Source: Symbiodinium natans | Taxonomy: Eukaryota; Sar; Dinophyceae; Suessiales; Symbiodiniaceae | Assembly: GCA_905221605.1 (NCBI GenBank) | Contig: CAJNDS010000011.1 | Location: 192,561-256,560 of the forward strand | DNA length: 64,000 bases | Direction: 5' to 3' | Shown here: one piece after another, positions 47,671 to 55,866 of the stretch | Numbering within the stretch: the first letter of the stretch is position 1 | Layout: the number at the start of each line of letters is the position of its first letter | The notes under the pieces: generated by a model | What the model saw: only the letters and a program-made list of their open reading frames with translations | Databases searched by the model: none | Told to the model about the DNA's origin: nothing | Translations under genes and position numbers: made by a program

Positions 47671-50600
47671 GTAGGTCTGGCCGTGGTTGTTTTGCTGATA
47701 GTTGCACTGCACGATGTCTAAGGTCGCGAATGAAGAAAGTCTTGCTCCAGATCTCCAGTTCCACGGCTGGGCATTTATCAGTTCACTTCGCCTCCAAAGT
47801 GAAGTCGGCTGCCAAGGCTCTGCAAGAAAGCAGCCAACGCATGCCGCGAAGCGGGTCAGTGGAGGGCCTGTGTGCAAATGCTTCGCCGCCTTTGCCAAGC
47901 ACCACATCAAGGCCACGACGACGGGTTGCTTTCAAGAAGTGTACACACAGCACTATGCTTAGTGACGCCAAGTGGCCTAAACAGTGTCTCCAGTCAGGTC
48001 TGCAAGCAGACGTTGCGTGAGGCTTAGTCATGCTGGTCCATGCGATCGATGTCTCATCCAATGTCTCCGGGTCCGGCAGGGCATTGAGAGGTTAAAGATG
48101 AAGCTTTGTGTCCTGCTTAGCACCCTAAACCCTAAACCCTGCTGGCATTGAGGTGATTTTTGGCACTGTGATGGCCAGTGCTGCCGACCTGGTCTCGGAC
48201 TCGGCGGCCCCTTGGGACGTGGCCACACTGGCAGCCTGGCCATGAACTGATTAGGGGGATTAGGGCCGGGGGGGGGGGGGGGGGCCTGGTTGACAACAGT
48301 TAGATGAATACTTTCAAGAAAGAATACAGCAATACAATACCAGAAGACTGCAATAGTAAGAACAAACTTGTCAATCATCATGTGTAAATTATGTCGAATC
48401 GTATATCTAGGAGCTTCAGGAGATTGGTCAGCACTGTCAAAGCAGAGCGCAGATGGGGTTTTCAAGGTCAAGTGGCGACGCGGCTTGCAAGTACTGCAGG
48501 GTGCCATGCAGGCGGAGACCACGGTGAGATAGGGTTTAGGGGTTAGGGGTTAGGGTTAGCACTCGTTTGGATGGATTCCTTTGCCAAGCGACTGTGGCCC
48601 CTGCGAGGACAGCATTCAGCTTGATGCAGCCCTGGTCCGTACCTGCATGTCTGCCTGTAGTCAGGCTGGCCGCGGGCACGGGCCAACTGTCACGATTTCA
48701 TGCTACCGGATAGCCCGTCTAATCAGTGCCTGTTGCACGTTGACGACGACGCCGCCTCAGGGGCAGACATGGAGGCATGCTGCCTACCTGCTGACGGACA
48801 TGCGCTGGAAGACACTGCAAGTCGATTCCACCGCATATGTAGGACCCTCGCATCCACGCAGAAGGGCCCCTCCAGAGCAGAGTGCGTTGCCGTCAGAGAA
48901 GGTTAAGAGATCGATAACAAGACATCCTGACATGCCGAAGGAGCGCAATTGGCTGCACTGAACAGCGAGGATGGTTGGCCAGCTACATTGGCGCTGTTCC
49001 GATGCTCGTCTCAATGAACTAGCGGATCTCTGTAAAGGAGTGCCTCTGAGCAGTCCATCAACGCAGTAATTGCAGGCAAGGTTGGCACATGAAGCAGCAC
49101 AAGACCTGATACGGCAAGCCCTAGATGACATACTGATTTTACTAGGCTGCTTCCAGCGGCCCCCTATTGAGAGCGCGAGAAGGTCACTACTCGTAGCTAA
49201 CTTGCAGGCGATCTTCGACGTCGACCGCAGTTGGGACTGTCCACAGCAGCCCGGAGTTGTTCAGGCACTTCCGTTTCGACTCTCGCTCAACCCTCTTTTG
49301 CACACCTCACAGTCGCTACGGGTCTCTTTGTCTCGCTTTGCTCTCTCTTCGTTGAATCCATGGCCACATTCGGCGCCCGGCTTTCTCCGCACATGTCTGA
49401 TGAAGCGAAGCTGGCCTTCTCTACAAAAGAAAACTCTGAAGAGTGAATTCACAGTGCCCAAGGGGAAGTCCAGGCCCTGAACCTGAGGAAGTGCTGAATT
49501 CCGCCATGCTCGCTGCAGAACTCGGGCAAAGGCCCAGCCGGGCTGTGCGCCTACTCCATGCAGCTCCTGGGGCAGCAGGCGGTTCTTGGTGTTTAGGGTT
49601 TTATGGCTTTAGAGTTGAGGGTTTAGGGGGGAGGACGACAGCCGCTCTCACTTCACCTTACATGATCCTTGGATCCCTTGCGAGTCGGCCTAGAAGCATC
49701 CTTGGCAATCGGCCCCTTTTTGACGATATCTCAACCAAAAAAGATGCCAAGACCGAGTCAAAGCCAGATTGGACCATTTTCGAGGTCCAGCGCCTGGGGC
49801 TCGCCGAGCCGAACGTGTTGAGCATCACGACCCATGGCTTTCAGCTTCGGCTCACAGAAAATGTGCCCTTTAGGGGGGTTTTCCGATGCTTAGGATTTGC
49901 ATGGAAAGTTCCCGCAATGATGGAGTACGAAGAAGGCCTAAGCCCTACGTTCTCGTACAGTAAGCCTCGAGGTCGGGGACTTTGAATGTTGTCCTGGAAG
50001 CAGGCCCCAAGAATGCACACACACACACACACGGATGACATTGGAGCTGCGCCTGGGCTGCTGATGGATTACGGGCTGATTGCTGAGGATGGCCATGTCT
50101 TGCCTGGATGGCATGATTGATGGAACGGACATTGAACCACCCAGCCGAATGGCAGGGTGGGAGGCAGCCTCCAGGACGCTTCCTTGTGGCTCAGGTGGTC
50201 ACAGTTTGGGGACTTCTGAGCAGGAGTCTAATCACCCCTGCACTGGCCCTACACCCTGAACATCCCTATAACCCCTAAACCGTGAGCCTCGTAAATTCGG
50301 ATCATTTTTGCATGGAGCTTAGACCGGTACGCCACAGGATGTTGGACGATTCTCACAAGACTGCCCTGGAGCTTAACACCGTCACCTACACCGCTCTGAT
50401 AGGCGCAGGGCCTCCCTGCTGACACGTGATTTGCCGGTTGGAGTTTTGATGAGCTTTCATGCTTGGAGGTTTAGGACCATGAGCCTTGGAAAAACACTGC
50501 AGTTGGACTTCTCCGGCAGATCAGTTCAAGGGTTCCGGAGTGAGCAATCCACACTGACCATTGTGAGTGGCAGAGGGCTCCGTCGACAGGGAGAACTTGT

Positions 50601-50832
50601 TTTTATTGGTAGCCGGACTCGGCGTTCTTCGGCTCTGTCGGAAACGAGGTTAAGATGATCCTTTGTTGATGCCTCCCATGCCATCCCATGCCTCGAGTGT
50701 TTTTGGCCCTTTGGCAAGGCCTCCAAGAAAGGGCTGGGCGATGGGAGTCCGCACAAGCAGTGATCAAGCATTCGCGCTTGGCGCGGCTGGTCTATGATGC
50801 CCCCGCATACCATGCAGAGGCTCAGTTCAAAT
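47583..50832 (+). CDS. Candidate multi-exon pentatricopeptide-repeat (PPR) gene
   Basis: Five short plus-strand segments carry PPR-type signatures: two antiparallel helices with W..A..LL and a D/N..T/AY turn. They lie at 47583-47670 (EWRQATHLLAAG), 48599-48671 (LDAALVRTCMSACSQAG), 48767-48838 (WRHAAYLLTDM, LQVDSTAY), 50338-50409 (LELNTVTYTALIGAG) and 50724-50832 (AGRWESAQAVIKHSRLA, YDAPAYHAE). PPR proteins bind organellar RNA, and the family is abundant in plants and dinoflagellates. Intervening DNA contains stops, telomere-like tracts (48121, 48532, 49591) and a G17 run, so it must be intronic if the gene is alive. Some candidate junctions have GT donors (47671) and AG acceptors (48765, 50336), but a full model could not be built, and a decayed gene is possible. 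Confidence 0.5.
48121..48139 (-). repeat. Telomere-like tract inside PPR-like gene
   Basis: Two and a half CCCTAAA units between PPR-like exons 1 and 2. A TTTAGGG-oriented partner lies at 48532-48559. Confidence 0.85.
48268..48284. repeat. G17 homopolymer
   Basis: Seventeen consecutive G in the putative intron between PPR-like exons 1 and 2. Confidence 0.95.
48532..48559 (+). repeat. Telomere-like tract inside PPR-like gene
   Basis: Degenerate AGGGTTTAGGGGTTAGGGG units about 40 bp upstream of PPR-like exon 2. Confidence 0.8.
48599..48671 (+). CDS. PPR-like exon 2
   Basis: SIQLDAALVRTCMSACSQAG matches the second half of one PPR motif and the turn into the next (x-D-A...SAC.QAG). The same frame contains the next exon 96 bp downstream. 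Confidence 0.45.
48767..48838 (+). CDS. PPR-like exon 3
   Basis: TWRHAAYLLTDMRWKTLQVD followed by STAY is a near-canonical PPR stretch. An AG at 48765-48766 is a suitable acceptor. Confidence 0.55.
48962..50250. other. Putative long intron; scattered coding-like frames
   Basis: Between PPR-like exons 3 and 4. Frames at 49070-49480 and 49443-49985 are open but lack PPR signatures. A degenerate telomere-like piece is at 49591-49630 and an (AC)n run at 50015-50032. It could hold unrecognised exons. Confidence 0.35.
50338..50409 (+). CDS. PPR-like exon 4
   Basis: MLDDSHKTALELNTVTYTAL and IGAG form a clear PPR core (D-M/D turn, LNTVTYTALI). 'gccacag' immediately upstream is a possible acceptor. 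Confidence 0.55.
50724..50832 (+). CDS. PPR-like exon 5
   Basis: RAGRWESAQAVIKHSRLARL then VYDAPAYHAE continues the PPR periodicity directly from exon 4 (GAG / RAGRWESA). Downstream, at 51363-51575, a further coding-like frame (ENVKSTRELMLLEAKLMRIS) has no PPR pattern. Confidence 0.5.
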
Positions 50833-52119
50833 CATTAGGCGGACCTTTGTTGGGTGTGCTTTTTTCTAGTTTCTGAAAACTTTTTGACTCACGCTGACTG
50901 AAGATGCAAGGAGGGTCGGGCATGCTGAGGCCATGAGGGTGCTTTTGGACACTGGGCGTGGAAGGGCACCACGGTTGCAGAGCAGAGGCAAGGCATGACC
51001 CCCTTCCGCTGCAAAGTGGCTGAGGACATGCTGGCGCGAGCACCCCCCCCGTGCAGTGAGAACCTCGGAGCAGCCAGTTGAAAGAGCGCCAAGGCTCCGA
51101 ACTTGCGCAGTTTAGCTGAGCCTACGCTTGTGCTCTACGCTGGCTGACACACTGAATCCTTAAGCTGATACAATTTTTGTTCTTGTCGTTCTTGTTCTGC
51201 TTGTGGTTGAGCTGCGTAACCGCCGGCTCATGCAGGCTCATGGTCCCTCTGTCAAAACGCGCCCGTTTCGGCCTTCATGGCATGCAGAGCATTCACAGGT
51301 CTCCTTGGGCAGCAGTTCCCAGAGAATCCAGCATCATGGCATCAACCTTATATGTAGTCTAGTTGCACTATGGAGAAGAGAATGTCAAATCAACGCGGGA
51401 ACTCATGCTGCTAGAGGCAAAGCTAATGCGCATCAGCAGTCGTCTCGACCTTGCTCTTCCAAAGCTGCCCATGAGCCGATCACTACTGCGCTTGCCGCTG
51501 GCAACGCCGGTGACACGAACCAAGAAGGCCGATTCGCACCATTCGCACTTGTTTATCTCTAAAGAGTGCTCCTGATCTTCTGCAGAGACATCTGTTGCAG
51601 AGGCTCAAAGCCTCCTTTTTGAGGCGGATCCATGGAGTGAATGGTCTTTAGAAGCAGAACTGTTCTGATGTTCACAGAGATGTCTTCAATCAACTATCCA
51701 ATTGAACAAGACCTTTGCCCCCCTTAGGCAAGAACAAGACTGGAGTTACAACGGAATCCCAAGTGGCCCGGACTTTCAGTGCGAGGAGCTTCTGCACAGA
51801 AGCTCGATTTTGCAGGCACTTCCGCGATATCGGCTGGCCCCAAGGCAGGACGACCTGCGGCACGTGACGCGGAGGCAGGAAAACCCCAAACTGTCCACTA
51901 GTTGTTGTTCGAAAATGAACGGGGGCTGCCTCCTCAAAGTCTGCCGATTGGTGGCCTGGAGCTTCGGCGGCTGATCCAGTCATAGCCTGCACCTTGAAAC
52001 ATGCTAGGCCCGCTAAGCGCGATGATGGGTAGCCTTTGGCTTCGATCAACACATGAGGTTCTTGATCGCCAGCAGCGATCTGTTTCTGGGACCTTCCCGA
52101 TAGATGCCCACTTCATCCT
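50833..52119. other. No confident gene
   Basis: Contains the coding-like plus-strand frame 51363-51575 mentioned with the PPR-like gene, and no repeats of note. The stretch ends at the telomere-like tract that hosts the LTR element. Confidence 0.35.
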
Positions 52120-52181
52120 TTCAGGGCTTAGGGTTTAGAGTTTAGGGTTTAGGGTTAGAGTTTAGGGTTTAGGGTTTAGGG
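52120..52181 (+). repeat. Telomere-like tract, left flank of LTR element
   Basis: About eight TTTAGGG-type units (some TTTAGAG). The last five bases, TAGGG (52177-52181), are repeated directly after the element at 60872-60876. Confidence 0.95.
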
Positions 52182-52398
52182 TGCGGAGCTGCAGTTTGTA
52201 TTGAAGAAAAGAGTTGGTGTAGAAGGGTTAAGGGTCAATGAACCCGGAACAATTTTTGGCTCAAGATCGGGCCATGCGCCTAGAGAAGAAAGGGTGCTTG
52301 GTGTTTTGGGTTGGTTTGTTGTTTGTTGGTCCAGGGGATCAAGGGCTTCTGTTGGGGTTGACTGTCTTGTTCCCTGTCCTCCTTCGGTTGCCCCCGTA
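52182..52398 (+). repeat. 5' LTR (217 bp)
   Basis: Identical by eye to 60654-60871 except C5 versus C6 near the 3' end. It carries a spliced-leader-like block at 52244-52265. No TATA box was seen, as expected for dinoflagellates. Confidence 0.9.
52244..52265 (+). promoter_or_regulatory. Spliced-leader-like sequence in 5' LTR
   Basis: Matches the 21-nt body of the dinoflagellate spliced leader at 18 positions plus one inserted T, including an exact 12-base TTTTGGCTCAAG at its 3' end. It is followed by AT rather than GT, so it is not a spliced-leader RNA gene. It is either a relic of a trans-spliced transcript or an encoded mimic. The spliced-leader comparison is from knowledge of the family. 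Confidence 0.6.
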
Positions 52399-52410
52399 GG
52401 TTATGAGCCC
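52399..52410 (+). promoter_or_regulatory. Primer-binding site (initiator tRNA-Met anticodon arm)
   Basis: GGTTATGAGCCC begins at the first base after the 5' LTR. It is complementary to GGGCTCATAACC, the anticodon stem-loop of initiator tRNA-Met of the yeast type. Copia and Ty5 prime with a cleaved half of this tRNA at the same kind of site. This supports both the LTR boundary and a Ty1/copia-like priming mode. Confidence 0.75.
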
Positions 52411-52463
52411 AAATTAGGTTCCCTGCGGTTTGTGTTTCGGCTTTAGGGTGGTAGCTTGAAGCA

Positions 52464-55139
52464 ATGGCCACCAATTGGCTACAGACTGGTGCGACGCCAT
52501 CAAGCTCCAATGTGGGCGAGCAAGGTGAAGGTGGTGTCAAAAGGTCTGCAACAGGTGAAAAAATAGTTCCCAATGCGGAAGCTCTGGTTGATGCTGGTGG
52601 TAAGCGTGGCGAAGAGAAGCTGGTGGTGGAAGGACTGGAAGACCAGATGGAAGTAGCTTTGCTACGCCTTCTGAGCAAACATGGGCTTTGTCTTCGAGCT
52701 GCGGAACCTGCGGAATCAACGGGAGCGTCAAGAACAAGCTCCTCTACATCGAAGATGGTGGAGCAAGAGTGCCAGACAGAGCTGGTTGGGGATGTTATCC
52801 CTGTTTCCAAGCGAGCTCGCAACAAAGTGAGCTTCGCAACTGGAAGTGGCGATCTGTCGACAGGTGAAGCGGAGGAAACTGCGCCTGTTGCTGCGACAAA
52901 AAGCAGTATCCTCGTTCCTGGGGACGCAGAAGGAGTCGTTCCTGTTGCTATGGTGATGAGTGAAGGAGAAATCCTGGAGTTGGAAGCAGCGAGAATACGG
53001 CAGGAGTCAGAGGAAGACTTAGATGCTGCTGGGGGAGACAAATTGTCTCAAGCTGCTGACTTTTCGATCATCGACTGCGATGGGAAGACGTGGGAGCGCC
53101 ATTTTCATGATGATGGGAGAGAATATCTTTACTGTTTAGACACTGGAGATACCCAATGGGTGGTGCCTAAGAAGACTGGAATGGCTGGAAACAGCGAGGG
53201 GCCAGGTGTTGGAATGGGCATTGTCCCTGTGGGAGATGAGCCAGCGCTGGGTGCTACCTCGTCCCCGTCACCTACTGAGTCTTCTAGGGCACAGCAGGGT
53301 AGCATGGAAAGTGTGAACAGCCGTGTAAATAGTGTAAGTGAAAAGGTTTTTTCCTCTACTATCGGGGATAGCGGTCTTAGGGGTGGTGCTGATGCCCAGA
53401 CCTCGGGTTCTCCTGAAGAGGAAGGAATTTCTGGAAACCAAGCAGACATCGCTGGAGAACATCTGGATCGGGAAGAAACGGAAGCGCTTTCTGAGGGTGT
53501 GGCAGCGGTGGAATCTGTGGGTCCAGAGGACAAAATGCCCAATGCGGAAATTGGAACTGTGTCGGCTGCAGAAGAGCGAGTGGTGGATGTGGTACCTGTC
53601 GTTCAGGAAGATGGTCCTGGAGATTTGGATGACGGAGGGAAAAAATCGTGCGTTACGACTGAGGAGGTCTCTTCGTCTGGTGCCAAGAGTTCTGCCATTC
53701 AAGGGAAAAAGGAAGCTTCTGAAACTGCTGGAGACACGGTCGATCGGGAAGATGAGGCCTGGAGCGCCAATGAAGCGCGGGTCAATGTGCCAGATAGTAC
53801 CTGGAGTGCAGAAAAAGCACGGGTTGAGGCGCATATGGTGTCACGTTCCGCGGATGACTGCAACAATGGGGCGCAGGTCTCCGTAGCAGCTGATGATGGA
53901 GGTTCACAGGTGGACGCACTGGTGCAGCCTGAAGTTAGCAGCGAGGAACGAAATGGCGAAGGCTACACCGGAGCCAATGTGGCAGCTGTGGTCAACGACA
54001 GTGGTGATTCTCTTTTGGAAACCATGGAGCCAAAGGAGCCTGCGGTGGAAGAAAATATGCCTACCGCGGATGACCAATCCAATAGCCCTGTAGTGGAAGA
54101 AAATTTGCCTGCTGCAGAAGGTTTGAAAAAGGACTCCAATGGTGGGTCCACTCCCAGGAAGGGAGAAGTGTTGCCATCTGAATGCTTGCCGGAAGTCGAC
54201 ACCGAGCGAGCTGTAACGGATGAGGCAAAGCCATTGGCTGGAAAAGAGGATGGTTCTGACCTCCAGGAGCACAAGGTGGATGAGCTTGTGGGACTCGTGG
54301 AGCAGGACAAGAAGTTTGCCCCCAAGGTGGAACCAAGGGACGTTCCGGGAGCCGAAGAAACAATTCCGGTTTCTGAAGAACCAACGAAGAAAGTGCCCAA
54401 AGAGGGAGCCTTGGATACACCTGGGAAGCATTTCTACCAAAAGGGAGATCGGATCAATGGTCTAGTGCGCTGCATCAATGTACATGGAGCTTTTTTGGAC
54501 CATGACGGTATAGACGTATTGATTCCTGCGGAAGGGAAAGATACACATGCTTTCAAAATTGGTGACACTGTCAATGGAACAGTGGAAAGAGTGGATGATG
54601 ATGGTACCGTGATCTTGGATACCTTCCTGGTTTTGGAGGAGGATGAGGAGGACTCCTCTTCGACGCTGCGCAAATGGAAAGACAGCGGCTGGGGTACATG
54701 GTGGACAGGCTCATGGCAGACTGGTCAATGGTACCAAGGTTCCGACGGTCAATGGGACTGGAAGTCGGAAGAACGGCAGTCCCGTGAGTGGTTTGCCGAT
54801 CCAAAAACATCCTCTAAGGAACAAGAGGAAGCTGAACAGAGGCAGCTCTATGGAGAAAAGATCTATAGAAATCTCCTGGAAGATGAAACAATAGATAAGG
54901 ACTATGTGGGCAAAATCACTGGGATGTTGCTGAGTCGTCCAATTGACGAGATTATGGAGTGTGTCGCAGATCATACATTCCTGAACACTGAGGCTCGGCG
55001 TGCATACAGCATCTTGCAAAGTGATGGTTGGAAGCCCGATGGGACAGAATGTGCAGGTTTGGAAAAAAACAATCACCTTTTCCCGGAAGCAGTACCACAA
55101 CGCGCTCTACGAACTGGCACGCAAGAAGAGGAGATTTAG
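52464..55139 (+). CDS. Element ORF1: WW and S1 RNA-binding domain protein
   Basis: 891 codons from ATG 52464, 53 bp after the primer-binding site. A WW domain spans about residues 207-238 (W210, then W232 and P235, with GREYLYCLDTGDTQW between). Residues 240-650 are long, acidic, Ser/Glu-rich and probably disordered. An S1 (OB-fold) RNA-binding domain lies at about 655-722 (GDRINGLVRCINVHGAFLDH, then IGDTVNGTVERVDDDG). A Trp-rich segment follows at about 730-785. WW domains bind proline-rich ligands and S1 domains bind RNA. The last 23 or so codons (after 55070) look unnatural; the plus-one frame takes over at the A7 run at 55063-55069. The true product is therefore probably continuous with the next frame. 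Confidence 0.85.
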   Translation: MATNWLQTGATPSSSNVGEQGEGGVKRSATGEKIVPNAEALVDAGGKRGEEKLVVEGLEDQMEVALLRLLSKHGLCLRAAEPAESTGASRTSSSTSKMVEQECQTELVGDVIPVSKRARNKVSFATGSGDLSTGEAEETAPVAATKSSILVPGDAEGVVPVAMVMSEGEILELEAARIRQESEEDLDAAGGDKLSQAADFSIIDCDGKTWERHFHDDGREYLYCLDTGDTQWVVPKKTGMAGNSEGPGVGMGIVPVGDEPALGATSSPSPTESSRAQQGSMESVNSRVNSVSEKVFSSTIGDSGLRGGADAQTSGSPEEEGISGNQADIAGEHLDREETEALSEGVAAVESVGPEDKMPNAEIGTVSAAEERVVDVVPVVQEDGPGDLDDGGKKSCVTTEEVSSSGAKSSAIQGKKEASETAGDTVDREDEAWSANEARVNVPDSTWSAEKARVEAHMVSRSADDCNNGAQVSVAADDGGSQVDALVQPEVSSEERNGEGYTGANVAAVVNDSGDSLLETMEPKEPAVEENMPTADDQSNSPVVEENLPAAEGLKKDSNGGSTPRKGEVLPSECLPEVDTERAVTDEAKPLAGKEDGSDLQEHKVDELVGLVEQDKKFAPKVEPRDVPGAEETIPVSEEPTKKVPKEGALDTPGKHFYQKGDRINGLVRCINVHGAFLDHDGIDVLIPAEGKDTHAFKIGDTVNGTVERVDDDGTVILDTFLVLEEDEEDSSSTLRKWKDSGWGTWWTGSWQTGQWYQGSDGQWDWKSEERQSREWFADPKTSSKEQEEAEQRQLYGEKIYRNLLEDETIDKDYVGKITGMLLSRPIDEIMECVADHTFLNTEARRAYSILQSDGWKPDGTECAGLEKNNHLFPEAVPQRALRTGTQEEEI

Positions 55140-55749
55140 TGGACCAGTCGTGGGTGAAACAGTGGCAATGTTGCTAAGCCAAGGGAAAGATGAGCTTTGG
55201 AACGAGCTGTGGTTGGATACCAAGCGTTTTCTGCAGGAGCTTGATGGTGCAATCGAGGAGATGAGTAAGAGGGAAAACAGGCCAATGGAAGCCTATATGG
55301 ATCCTGATCAGTACAAAAAGGCTCACATGACTCCAAAGACTGTGTCACCTGGATACAGCAAGCTGTGCAAGTTCTTCAATCAGGGAAGGTGTCGCAACGG
55401 TGATGAGTGTTCCTATGAGCATCGTCGTTATGGTGAAGGTTGGCCAGGGGGTGGACCAACTGAGCCAAAGAACAGCCAAAAAGCTGGAGATGAGGATGGG
55501 AACATTGGTGACCCCCCTACAGAGGAAGGCACAGTGGATGAGGCACAGCAGGAGCGGGAGGATTCAGCCTTCCGGGCCAAGTACAACTTTGGTAAAGGTG
55601 CATCAAAGGGTGAACCTACGTTGGGTGAGCCAAAAAGTCGGCTGTGTCTGTATTACAATCAAGGTGGTTGTAAATATGGGACTACCTGCAGGTATCTTCA
55701 CGACGATGACATAGCATTGGAAGGGACTTGGGAACCCGGCAAAGCTTGA
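55000..55749 (+). CDS. Element ORF2 frame: two CCCH zinc fingers, continues ORF1
   Basis: Credible coding starts near the A7 run (about 55064), not at the ATG at 55000, whose first codons overlap ORF1 and look like a shadow. A helical region (KQYHNALYELARKKRRFSG) is followed by two CCCH fingers, C-x7-C-x5-C-x3-H, starting at Cys 123 (CKFFNQGRCRNGDECSYEH, base 55366) and Cys 216 (CLYYNQGGCKYGTTCRYLH, base 55645). Such fingers usually bind RNA. The frame ends at TGA 55747-55749, but the same frame continues at once with a third finger before the next ATG. ORF2 and ORF3 are thus one reading frame split by one stop. Confidence 0.8.
   Translation: MHTASCKVMVGSPMGQNVQVWKKTITFSRKQYHNALYELARKKRRFSGPVVGETVAMLLSQGKDELWNELWLDTKRFLQELDGAIEEMSKRENRPMEAYMDPDQYKKAHMTPKTVSPGYSKLCKFFNQGRCRNGDECSYEHRRYGEGWPGGGPTEPKNSQKAGDEDGNIGDPPTEEGTVDEAQQEREDSAFRAKYNFGKGASKGEPTLGEPKSRLCLYYNQGGCKYGTTCRYLHDDDIALEGTWEPGKA
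55747..55749 (+). other. In-frame TGA splitting the zinc-finger region
   Basis: Downstream codons 55750-55866 are open and encode a CCCH finger (C at 55798, H at 55858-55860, spacing x8-x6-x3) ahead of the ORF3 ATG. This shows that the stop interrupts a formerly or functionally continuous frame. Confidence 0.8.
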
Positions 55750-55866
55750 GACAATGCTTCCAGGAAGGCACTAAGGGACGCGGGGTTCCACCATTGCTGT
55801 TTCGATTATTACCTCAGAGGACATTGCCGTAAGCGGTTCAATTCCTGCAGATTTTCCCACGACGAG

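Noticed and set aside
55062-55070. Canonical minus-one slippery heptamer A-AAA-AAC in ORF1 phase
   Set aside because: The heptamer is real, but slipping back one base would enter a frame other than that of ORF2. The observed relation is plus one (or minus two), so a classical minus-one signal does not explain the junction.
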